The notes under the pieces are model-generated. The model did not search any database, was not told where the DNA came from, and saw only the letters and a program-made list of their open reading frames with translations. From Persicaria tinctoria (lineage: Eukaryota; Streptophyta; Magnoliopsida; Caryophyllales; Polygonaceae): a stretch of DNA of 64,000 bases. Shown here piece after piece: positions 54,890-64,000 of the stretch (the first letter of the stretch is position 1; each line of letters begins with the position of its first letter). Made by a program: the position numbers and the translations under genes. The DNA lies in contig JBANSL010000012.1 in NCBI GenBank assembly GCA_037127255.1, positions 38,741,115 through 38,805,114 of the forward strand. The letters run 5' to 3'.

Positions 54890-56038
54890 AGAAGTGGGTG
54901 GACTACTCGCGCTTCATCGCAATTGCAGACATTGATTGAAAGGAAATAACTACTTGCATTAAATAAAACAGAGCTTACAACCAAAAAAAGCCAATTCCGC
55001 TCTCGCTTCACAAACTCCTCTTGGCCACTCACTCTCTCTCTACCTCTATGTAACTAATTGTCTGTGTGATTGAATTGAATCACACTCAGCCCCCTAAGGC
55101 TTTATTTATAGGCTTCTAATCCTTTCTATTCAAGGATAGAAATATATCTATATCTAAGGATAAAACATTAATAAAAGGAACTTTTATCTTAAAAGGGAAA
55201 TATATCTAAAAGGCTAAAATATCTTCATGTGGATAAATCTTCTTCTCCATGGATAGATGTTGATAGATCTTGGATAGAATCGGACATCTTCAGCCCCAAA
55301 CAAGCCCAAACCGCGTCAGACAGCTCACCGCGTAACGCGGTCTAGGATGGCGCTCCTCGATATCGAGTAAACTACAGCTTGGCTTGGTGTTTTCGAGTAA
55401 CCGGTCTTCGATCTGCTCGGACACTGGCTCTCAGGTCTTGTCGATATCGAGTAGACTTACTCGGTATTGAGTAAGTGTCGTCGATCATGGCTGGCCTGGT
55501 GTTGTCGAGCTGCTGGTCCTCGACTTGGCTCGGTCAGGTGATTCTGGGTCTTGTCGATATCGAGGAACTTCGTCGATATCGAGGAGTGGTGTCGCTCAGC
55601 ATCGGGTTGTCTAGTCAGGTCGAGTAGCTCTCCTCAGCTCCTCAATCAGGCTTCTTCCTCGACTCCGGGCTGGCTTGCAATTTTTGTTGATATCGAGTAG
55701 CTTACTCGATATCGAGTAACTCTCTGGAGTCGGGTTGACTCGTCTTCAATTCCTCGACCTGCTGCTCCTCGATCAGTGTTGTGCCCGAACATTTTTTATC
55801 GATATCGAGTAAAACTCGTCGGTATCGAGTAGCTTTCAGCTTCCGTCTTTGCTTCTTGGTTTTCTCCCGAAATGGCTCCATATTCTGCAGTATTAAACCA
55901 AAACTTATGTAGACCTCTATTTTTTGCAAATAAGCATATACTACATAAATTCAACATATTCCCATCCCGAGATATGCAAAGTGTATAGAATATGGAGCTA
56001 AACCGTGCATTTCAACATGGCTATTTTAGTGGACATCA
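54890..56038 (-). repeat. 5' LTR of copy 2 (3' part deleted)
   Basis: Begins (minus) TGATGTCCACTAAAATAGCC. A TATA segment GCCTATAAATAAAGCC lies at about 55115 and a CAAT/GA-rich leader near 55020. About 55360-55840 is packed with ATAT-centred motifs. It shares GCCAAGAGGAG and GTTGTAAGCTCTGTTTTATT with the copy 1 LTR but ends early, without a primer-binding site. Confidence 0.75.
55360..55840 (-). repeat. Palindromic motif cluster in the 5' LTR (copy 2)
   Basis: Includes the 18-bp perfect palindrome TTACTCGATATCGAGTAA (55702-55719) and CTCGATATCGAGTAAAC, GTCGATATCGAGTAGAC, GTCGATATCGAGGAAC, GTCGATATCGAGGAG and ATCGATATCGAGTAAAA. Single half-motifs CTCGAC/GTCGAG are scattered between. Confidence 0.9.
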
Positions 56039-56284
56039 AAAACCACGTTATCCACCATTTGAGTGCCATTTCTTCCTTCTCCTCCTTCTTAAGATGTAAT
56101 CCTAATATTTTTATGATAGAGTTGCCACTTCTATCCAGAACCGGGAGTGTATTCACTACTTCACGAACTCTTTGAGAGTGCATGCATGAATTTTTAACAA
56201 AAGTATAATCTTGTTGATGTTTTGTTCAAGCATCTTGTGGCTCTACTTCCGATGTTTCTAAGAGGTCTTCTGCTTGGTTTGGGG
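56039..56284. other. Unassigned sequence beside the copy 2 LTR
   Basis: A minus-strand frame at 56183-56040 reads MHSQRVREVVNTLPVLDRSG, then NSIIKILGLHLKKEEKEEMA. It looks like a real exon (charged, no low complexity), but I do not recognise it and it runs into the LTR. The remainder is AT-rich. Confidence 0.3.
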
Positions 56285-56650
56285 GGGGGGGGTGGAGTCT
56301 AGAGTCGAGACAGGATGGGGTCGAGATGGTGCGTTTAGAGCGGCTCCATATTCGGGATTGAGTTTCCTTGGAGTTCGTCTGCACTACCCATAGGCGTCAG
56401 AGTCTTGCTATACCGCTAGCATGCGGTGCCACTGTTCGGTGGTGCTTGGCTTCATTCTTCGTTGGCTTCCTCAGCTTTCTTGGGAGTTGGTCTTCTTGGT
56501 TCATCTTGTTGTAGAGTTTATTTCTGCTTATTTCATTTCACTTGTTGTCTGTATGTCTGCTTGTTTCATTTCGCCGTCTTTCGACTTTGTCGGCCTCTCG
56601 TTGAGTCTAGCCTGTCTGACCTTCGAATTTTTACCTTATCAAAAAATCAA
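56285..56650 (+). mobile_element. Possible 3' end of a LINE (5'-truncated)
   Basis: A G13-like run at 56280-56292 is followed by GTC/TTG-rich sequence without a clean ORF, ending TTACCTTATCAAAAAATC. Phrases such as TTTGTCGGCCTCTCGTTGAG resemble plant LINE 3' UTRs. There is no coding homology and no target duplication, so this is tentative. Confidence 0.3.
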
Positions 56651-57362
56651 TATATGGTTCATATTTGTGTACATGATATACCGTAAGGGATGAGTATATA
56701 TAATTCATATTATATATATGTGTTTATACTATTTTACCCTTTCCATATAAAGCCTCTATAATATAAACTCTAATCTTAAGTCTTGAGTGGCATGTTATTG
56801 TGATGTATGACATGTGTTCGACTTCCACGAACTCATATTTATATATTTGTAAATTAAAAGTTAAGCTTTTATTCATCTTTAAATTTTATTAAAAAAATCA
56901 TAACCACATTTATTTCACCCATCGGGCACTCGCTCCACCCGCACAAGTTAGATAAGGGTGACGGTTCGCCCATCAGGGTGGAGCATATGAAACTATTTAC
57001 TCATAGGAAAGGTGATGGAATGACTTCATCCCTCCATAATCTGCCCCATTTCCATCCATAGTTACATCTCTCATAATTGTGGTAAGTTACAGGGTGTGTT
57101 TCCATGTATGTAACTAAACCTAAGAGTTTGGATGGTGACAGCAAGAGCTGGCCCACCACCCAAAAGTGTCATTTTGGACGAGAATCTAGATCTCCGGATG
57201 TGACATGAAAGGATCATGGTTGAGGATGAGCCGAAGATGCACCATTTTATGTGCAACTGGCCCCTTTTAAAATAAATGTAATTCCCAGAATGATAAGAGA
57301 TAATTTTCTTTCTTGATTATTTGAAATTAAGATTTTTGTTTTCTTCAATCCAGAGAGAAAAA
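56651..57362. other. Upstream region of the ClpT pseudogene
   Basis: AT-rich, with a TATATATA stretch (56697-56719) and a GC-richer segment 56930-57060 (CATCGGGCACTCGCTCCACC). No gene seen. It presumably contains the former promoter of the ClpT1 copy. Confidence 0.4.
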
Positions 57363-60300
57363 ATGGCTGCTCACATTATCAACCTACCGTTCATCTCCGC
57401 CGTCGCTTTCTCCTCCGAGCTAGGAGGAACCAATACATTCAATCTCGCTGTTCCATCTTCCGTATCCCAATTTTCTGATGCTTCCATCCGCTACTTAATT
57501 CGCTGGAGTGAATCTCTCTGTTAAATCGTCACCCTTCGCCTGTCATGATGGTCTTACTCAGCTTTCCAAATAGGCAAGATTATATGTTTCGATGCTTTTT
57601 AACTTTTTCCCCATGATTTTTTTCCTTTCTACTTCTTATTAATTTTTGTTTGTTTGATTGACAGTAAACCAGTGGAAGGTTCGGATGAGAAATTGGTCAA
57701 GTAAGTTTGAATATCCCTTCCATTTGGAACGCTATGATGTTTGATTTCTAACAAAAATATAGATTAGAGGAATTCATCTACCACTTTACTTAGTTCATGA
57801 ATTATAATGAATTGATTTTCTTAGCACCAAATGATTCGAGATTCTACTGCTATTATGCTGATTTGAATGATGATTTTATAGTGTATTGCATTTAGGCCTG
57901 ATATGGGGAAATGGATGAATGAAAAGCTCATGTTGTTGTGTTTGGTGTTATCTTTGATTATTTCTCCTAGGTTTTTTATTTGGATTTAGGACAACCCCCA
58001 ATCAGAAGCTTTTGTTCATTGCTCTTTAGCTTTTCATCTTTTGGAGTATTTGTTAAAGCAGAAGTAGTCATAGTTTTCTCAGTTGTAATTGAATTGGGAC
58101 GTTTGTACATTTTTCTTTCGTTTCTATAGAGGATAGGCCGCCTGATGTGTTGAGCATTCTGCGTTTTTCTTTTGTCATGATTTAACTTTGTTCAAGAGCA
58201 TGATGGTTCTTGTATGTTAATAGAAGTGTGGACATTTTTATTATTCCGAAGGAGAATGGACGTGATTTGTGTGACAATGGTAGTTAGTAGTAGTATTGTG
58301 AAGAAAATAAAATCAAGCATTAGCGTATAAGCATAATACATCATGTTGATTGTTGATTATTATACAAGCACTATAACCATACAATAAAATGTTATTTTCA
58401 ATTCCATTGTATTACCATTACAAAATAGGCCCTTGGGATATGTTTGAAGAAAAAAAACTTTGTAAATGGGTATTACATTTACAATGAGATTGTGGAATGA
58501 GGTTGGATTTGTACAAAATGATTTTTTTTTTAAAAGAAAAAGGCATGTTCCTGGATATTATGAAATGCACAGACAATGATAGATGTGCTCAAAATGAATG
58601 ATTGTGTCATGGAAACCATCAACGAGTAGTGATATGCTTATACTGAATAAATAAGGCACATTAGTAAATCAAGTAGCCATATGCATGCCCCGTCTTAGAA
58701 CTCAATAAAGCATTGTATACAATAGTACACAGTGCTTTATTGAGTTCTATGGCAGAGGATGCATATTTCTTCTGAAGAAAGGAAGAATCTCTATTTGCTT
58801 ATTAGTCTAGAATATATGTAGGAAGTTCATGATTGGTGATTGTTGGATAAATTGGTTTTAATATTCTTCCACAATAAGTTGTTTTCTGCATTTATCTTGT
58901 AAAATATGTTATCAACTATTTCCCTTTCATGTATTTAATCTGGTTTTCTCCCTTTGTAATACAAGCAAGTTATTCTCTTTCTCTAGTTAATAAAATGCTC
59001 AAGGTTTTGGTTGGAAGTTATGCCTTTAGAACTTCTGTTCTCAATTTCTCATTACATGGGATGGGGTTGTACATGGTGTTAGGATACTGTTGCATGTATG
59101 TGCCCTTTGTCTAGGTACAGATGTGCATACATATCTACATGAACATAGATTAAGTTGTCTGTTTTAGGTTGATCAATTCTTTTTATTGCGTCATTTCACA
59201 ATAACTTAACAATGAGAAAGAGCTTCTCATGTAAAACCAATATATTAATTATTGACAATATTCTTGGTTTTTAAAATTGCTTTTATGATTGTATGATCCT
59301 TCTCCGTGTTCTGCTTATTTTAACAATGATTGATGGATATAATAATTTGCATTCTTATTTGGACCCCTTTATGCTTATTTTTTATAACATGCATTTGATT
59401 CTAATGCTTATTTAAACGGATCATCTTTGCAGTAATTGTTCTTATAGTAATAACGTGGGTATTTCCAATTCCTCATTGATTCATCGCTAGTTTCTTAAAT
59501 TTTGCTGGACTTTCCCGCAGATGGTTAGCTAGGGCTATAAGGGGATTTGCTATAGGTGAGCCGGAGGCTAGAAAGCTCAAGTACCTAAATACTGGAATCG
59601 AAAGTATCCTAATGAGAATTTTAGTTGAAGGTTTGTCTTTACCTTTTGAGGATTTTGATGTTATGTTTGATTTATCACTATAGATGCTTGGGGTACATTT
59701 TATTTCTTTATCTTTTGCATTTAGGCTCATGTAGTGATTTGATTATTCTATTTTGTTGTATATTTATCTTGAATTTGATACCAATTCTCTAGCACTAGCC
59801 CATACTCAGGTTCAAATAGAAAATAAATAGTATTGGTTAAAAAAAATTTAATTCCAGACCGGGGGATTATTCGATATCTTCTTTATGTAAGAATAGTGGT
59901 GGAAGTTTTCTTTGTATCTTTTGGCTCTAGCATGTTCAAAAAACTTTTGATCTGACCCGAATATGTGTTTTTGTAGGCCCTACCTCAAACAACTTCATAG
60001 GAGAATATTGGTTTAAAACATCGTTGAACTTCATGTTTACCCGGATCTGTATTTACTTTTTTTTGTTTTCTGATAAGTTTTACTACTGGAGTTTGTATAT
60101 GAACCCTGTTGTCTCTCTAGTCTCCAGGTTATCTCTTCTGCTCATGGGCTTCATATTTTTCAAAATGATTCCTCTTATACAACTGGAAGTTAGTTGGGAG
60201 AATTTGTAATTTTATTTTATGCTTTCTGGGTAGATTTTTTAAGCATAATCTCTTATTCTTTTCCATGTATTCTCCATTTATATCCTAGTAACTCTTTCAG

Positions 60301-61841
60301 AAAAAAATATAGATAAGGAACAAAAGGAGAAAACCCATGTCCTGGCTGCTCGTATGGGATGTTGGCCAACCCTAATTAGGGTTTTATTGTTAGTTCGTTA
60401 CAGATACAAGTGGGCTATCTACAAAAAATGAACAGATTATGGTATATGATTTAGACTTTGAGCCGTTGTTTATGATACACTCCCACAAGAATCATGAAAA
60501 GAGAGCTTTCTGGTACTAGCTATATTTTTTCCTCAGATTTGCATCCTCTCCTTTCATCCAGTAGCCTTCATTTCTTTTTACTCCATGCTTTTCATAAACT
60601 TTCCTTCTTGTATGGGGTCCTCTGAAGCTAATGAATGGCAATAGAAAAAAAAAAGAGGAGAGCATTATGCGACGTGCTATAAGAAGGGATGGAAACAAAA
60701 AACTGACTTATTGAACTCAGCCCCCACCTGTCGTGAATGTTCTCTATCTATCCGTTACATGCTTTAAGAGATAGAGAGAAACTATACCCATTGTTATTGG
60801 TGGACAAATGGTATGATAGAGCTAGAGAAGAATTTTGCTTGAGAAAAAAAAACACACTCTAAGTCGGAGAGTTTTTTACATGCCTTTGCAAGGAAGGAAT
60901 GAATGCTTATTTTTAGGAGGGCAGCCAATTTCTTTATAATTGAACATTATTGTTATGTCGGTTGCATAGATATTTCTTATTGTTAAATCTGGATTTTAAT
61001 TGTTGCACCTTGAATTTTTTACAAACAATTTTTATTGTGGACTTCTAGGTTTGTTGCAGTCTTCATTAACTACTAATTATGTGGTATACTGCGTTGCTCT
61101 CTTGGAGTATTGCTCATGTTACTGCTTGATCTTGTGGATAATGAATTGTATGTTTAAGATTAGTCTTCACTGTTCAAACTTGAGCCAATTTCATTTTTTG
61201 GTTTCAGGAACTAGTCTAGCTGCAAAGTTCTTGCGTGAGAATGAGATCACACTTTTTAAAGTGCGAGATGAAACTATTGAGTTTCTTGGAATGTCTGACA
61301 TGTACTTTTTCAGCCCTGATCACCCTCCACTAACAGAAAAAAGCCAAGAGAGCGTTTGATTGGGCTATTCAAGAGAAATTGAAGTCAGGTGATTGATCCA
61401 CTTACTTTATGCGATTTGGATGCTGCCCCGCAATTACATACGTCAAACTCACATGACAAAGCCATGGTTTTATGTAAATTTTAAATGCTTTCTTTCCTCA
61501 TATCTCATGAGTGTTGATTAGTACTTTATAATACATTCAATGAAATTGTATGTTCAACTTTGATGTTCTCAACATAGTTGCAGGTGAAGATTGAGAGATG
61601 ACAACTATCCATTTGCTCCTCGGGATTTGGGCACAAGAAGATTTTGCTGGACACATGATATTAAAAAATCTTGGATTTAATGAAGAAAAGGCAAAGGAAA
61701 TTGCTAAATCTATAAGTCAAAATCTTCCGAATTTATTGTATGGTTAAACACTTTATGGTCAATATATTCATACTGCATTTTCACAATTTCACCCTCTTTT
61801 GCTTACAGATGGACAAGGATGTTATTTTGAACTTCAAGTAG
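57363..61841 (+). pseudogene. CLPT1: Pseudogene of ClpT1, plastid Clp protease accessory subunit
   Basis: ClpT proteins help assemble the chloroplast ClpPR core. Intron-containing copy with exons at 57363-57574, 57665-57700, 59521-59630, 61208-61388, 61584-61737 and 61809-61841. Recognisable sequence: WLARAIRGFAIGEPEARKLK, GTSLAAKFLRENEITLFKVR, MSDMYFFSPDHPPLTE, IHLLLGIWAQEDFAG, LGFNEEKAKEIAKS and MDKDVILNFK. Lesions: exon 1 shifts frame near 57500 (YLIRWSESLC then stop, while AGVNLSVKSSPFACHDGLTQ continues in another frame); its donor is lost (TAGGCAAG); exon 4 has an extra base after PLTEK; exon 5 has an early TGA after GED. Retained introns show DNA-level duplication, not retroposition. 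A functional copy must lie elsewhere. Confidence 0.88.
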
Positions 61842-62570
61842 GATGATTCCAGATATTCCAAGAAGTGCAAAAAAGATAGCATCCGCATCACCTTCTAGAA
61901 ATTGAAAATTTGTAGTGATCCATCATTTCTACTCGGAGCGACTTTCTGGTAACATGATGAGGTATCTCATCTTGCTTTGAAAGGATTAGCATATTTATTA
62001 AAGTTTGAGCTTTCTTTTGCAATAGTCAGCCTCTAACAAGTGTTCATTAGCTATCCATTTCTTATTACGAGTTTCCCATAAACATTACATTGTTTCTCTT
62101 CTACATAATGAGATCTTCTTCTTTTTTTTCTACTTTTTTTTGGGTGATTTTTTTTTTGATCTTACTTATAAAAGTACTGTCATGGGAATTAATCCTACTT
62201 AAATTGAACACAGTTTCAAATGACACCCCTCATTCATGAACTTTACCTCTTCTTACCCAGATGATGTGTTTACAAGTTCAGTTGGAGAAATCCCTAATCT
62301 TTTGCTTAGTGCTTACCGTAATGATTCCTATCTGGTGGTCATTATTATCAGTAGCCCTTCTAGTCATTACATTTCAAAACTACCTCTACAACCCAATGGT
62401 CATTATTATCAGTAGCCCTTCTATCTGACTCCCTGATATCATAAAACAAGAAAGAACAAACAACATAAAGTTTTGTGATTTTCGGCTAAGCTGAATACTT
62501 TAATCAATGGCTAATTGGCTACTGTCACTTGTGAGCTCAAGTGGTCGAGATTTGAGAGGCTTGCTTCGTT
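61842..62570. other. 3' flank of the ClpT pseudogene
   Basis: AT-rich sequence with a short direct repeat GGTCATTATTATCAGTAGCC CTTCT at 62337 and 62399. No gene seen. Confidence 0.5.
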
Positions 62571-63245
62571 GTTTCCCAACAAGGACGAAGCCAGAAAGTT
62601 TTAAGCGGAGGGGTACAAAAGTACTACACAATGATAATGAGAAATTTTTTGCAAAGCGTACGACATGTTCGATATTATAAACTAGTGTCAAACGATATTA
62701 CAAACTAAAGAGTTCATCATTTCTATTTAGAGGTCTATACTACTAAATAAAACTATGTTATTTTTTCCCATTAAAACAAATAAAGAAATATAAATAAATA
62801 AATAAAATAGTCGAAGAAAATAAAACAACAAAATAAGGATATAAAACACAATAAATAAACATTGAGTCAATATTTCACTTGTTGTATTCTTAGCATGTAA
62901 TATTGTATAACTAGATATAAAAATTTTAAACTTGTGTAACTTCTTACCAAATTCTTAAAATAAGTAATATAACCTATGATTTCGAAGCTCTCGAGATGAA
63001 TTATCATATGTGAATATCAATTTATGTAAAATATAAAAGTATTATAATATATTGAAATTAAGTTAAAGTGATTAATACACTTACAACTTTCAAACATTCA
63101 TAACTTTTTACTCAGATGTCGGATTAGGTCGTATTATATATGAAAACGAAGCTATCGATGAGAAGAATAAACCTAGGTAATTTTTCGGATGAGGGAGGGG
63201 GCACGTGCTCCCTCATGCCCCTAGCTCCACCTCTGTTTCCCAACA
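62571..63245. mobile_element. Small non-autonomous element with 11-bp target duplication
   Basis: GTTTCCCAACA occurs at 62571-62581 and 63235-63245 and brackets a 653-bp insert. Insert ends are AGGACGAAGCCAGAAAGTTT and, in reverse, AGAGGTGGAGCTAGGGGCAT, weakly inverted (AGC-AG core). The 11-bp duplication is at the upper end for Mutator-like elements. AT-rich interior with no ORF. Confidence 0.7.
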
Positions 63246-63573
63246 CATCAACTTTTCATTCCAACTGCCAATATTATTATATACAACATTTCCCTAAAAT
63301 GAAATTGACCTTATAAGATTTCAAAAAAAAAAAAGGATTCAATAACCGTTTCTTAGATTATATTTTCTTAACTAAGATTCTTTGCAAATCTTTTTGGGGT
63401 CATTAAGTTTAGCCTAATTAATGGCAACCGCAAATTTTCTAGAGGGGGCGAAATTTTTGTTTTGATTTTTTTTTTTCGGTAAATATAATGAAGAATTTTT
63501 TTAAAAAATATATTGAATGAAAACCATAAATTGTGGTATAAATATAACATTTTATTATAAAAAATTATACAAT

Positions 63574-63575
<2 letters not shown>

Positions 63576-63638
<63 letters not shown>
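63576..63638. repeat. (AT)n microsatellite
   Basis: About 31 uninterrupted AT dinucleotides. Translated ORFs across it (poly Tyr-Ile) are artefacts. Confidence 0.97.
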
Positions 63639-63656
63639 CATGATGAATACGTTTTT

Positions 63657-63825
63657 GAAAAATATTGAAAGAAAACTATACTTTTTAAAAAAATATATCA
63701 TTTGTAAATAGAAAAAATATTGAAAGAAAATTATAATTTTTTTAAAAAATATGTCATTTGTAAATGGAAAGAAAATTATAATTTTTTTTTTATTAAACAT
63801 ATGCCATTTGTAAATGGAAAAAATA
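63657..63825. repeat. Short tandem repeat, about 66-bp unit
   Basis: Three degenerate copies of AATATTGAAAGAAAATTATA followed by TTTTTTAAAAAATATGTCAT and TTGTAAATGGA. Frames spanning it are not genes. Confidence 0.85.
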
Positions 63826-64000
63826 TATCAAATGAAATTCTGCATACCATCCGGAATATTTTAAATAAACTCTCCAATCTTTCGGGATCATCAATCAATT
63901 ACATAAAAAGCTCCCTTGAAGTCTCAGATAATATTAACAAGGGTACCGACAAATCAAATTAATATCCCAGTCTCAAAGGTAGCGGAGAAGTACCTAGGTA

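Larger units (their letters stand above)
50218..56038 (-). mobile_element. Ty3/gypsy (Athila/Tat-like) RT-less retroelement, copy 2 (diverged subfamily)
   Basis: On the minus strand: 5' LTR (56038 to about 54890), gag (54782-53394), protease ORF (53048-51981), 3' non-coding zone with AAGTATGGGGTGGGGG (about 51475), polypurine tract AAGTATGGGGTGATT next to the 3' LTR, and a 3' LTR cut to about 147 bp. Protein and LTR order match copy 1, but LTR ends differ (TGATGTCCAC versus TGTTGTRAGC). No reverse transcriptase or integrase is present. The primer-binding site is missing: leader and start of gag were deleted, joining LTR-like sequence directly to the gag leader. Confidence 0.85.

Noticed and set aside
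55360..55840. Palindromic arrays as a CRISPR array
   Set aside because: Spacing is irregular, units vary, spacers are homologous between copies, and the genome is a plant nuclear one.
61000..61359. 119-codon ORF as an independent gene
   Set aside because: It is intron sequence plus exon 4 of the ClpT1 pseudogene.
63517..63711. Tyr-Ile repeat ORF
   Set aside because: Translation of the AT microsatellite.

Overview
This is a gene-poor, repeat-rich stretch of a land-plant nuclear genome, most likely a eudicot. The evidence is a set of multi-exon plant genes with GT-AG introns, AT-rich intergenic DNA and a dense mixture of plant transposon classes. No species call can be made from the sequence alone.

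Layout: (1) 1-10.5 kb: a possible partial gene leaving on the minus strand, then a complete 21-exon phosphatidylserine decarboxylase gene (C2, EF-hand and PSD domains; 633 aa) whose introns hold a Stowaway-like MITE, the tail of an RTE-type LINE and a 440-bp foldback element. (2) 10.9-20 kb: a 1-kb Stowaway-like element with a GC-rich core, an unresolved interspersed stretch, and a probable CACTA-like element with decayed pieces of two host genes, a receptor-like cytoplasmic kinase and the chloroplast SRP54 gene. (3) 20-34.7 kb: a Ty3/gypsy (Athila/Tat-like) LTR retroelement on the plus strand that encodes gag, protease and an integrase tail but no reverse transcriptase. Its 5' LTR is split by a 6.7-kb Mutator-like element full of private tandem and hairpin repeats, and its truncated 3' LTR is split by a hAT MITE. 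(4) 34.8-39.1 kb: an intact alpha-expansin gene (EXPA13-like) starting about 100 bp after the LTR remnant. (5) 39.5-42.5 kb, minus strand: an intact 8-exon zinc-type alcohol dehydrogenase of the HER2 class (440 aa), convergent with the expansin gene. (6) 42.8-49.1 kb, minus strand: a decayed L1-type LINE joined to 2.6 kb of non-LINE-like sequence, the whole flanked by a 16-bp near-perfect direct repeat. (7) 50.2-56.0 kb, minus strand: a second, diverged copy of the RT-less Ty3/gypsy family. (8) 57.4-61.8 kb: a non-processed pseudogene of the plastid Clp protease accessory subunit ClpT1. (9) 61.8-64 kb: AT-rich repeats and a small element with an 11-bp target duplication.

The functional genes (PSD, expansin, ADH/HER2) are unrelated housekeeping or cell-wall loci and show no sign of a shared pathway.

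The most unusual signal is in the two gypsy-like copies. Both LTRs and coding regions are studded with a self-complementary motif. In copy 1 it is centred on ACGT (ACTCGACGTCGAGT) and in copy 2 on ATAT (ACTCGATATCGAGT), so the centre has changed while the palindrome is kept. The nested Mutator-like element separately carries dispersed hairpins whose arms also change in a compensatory way.
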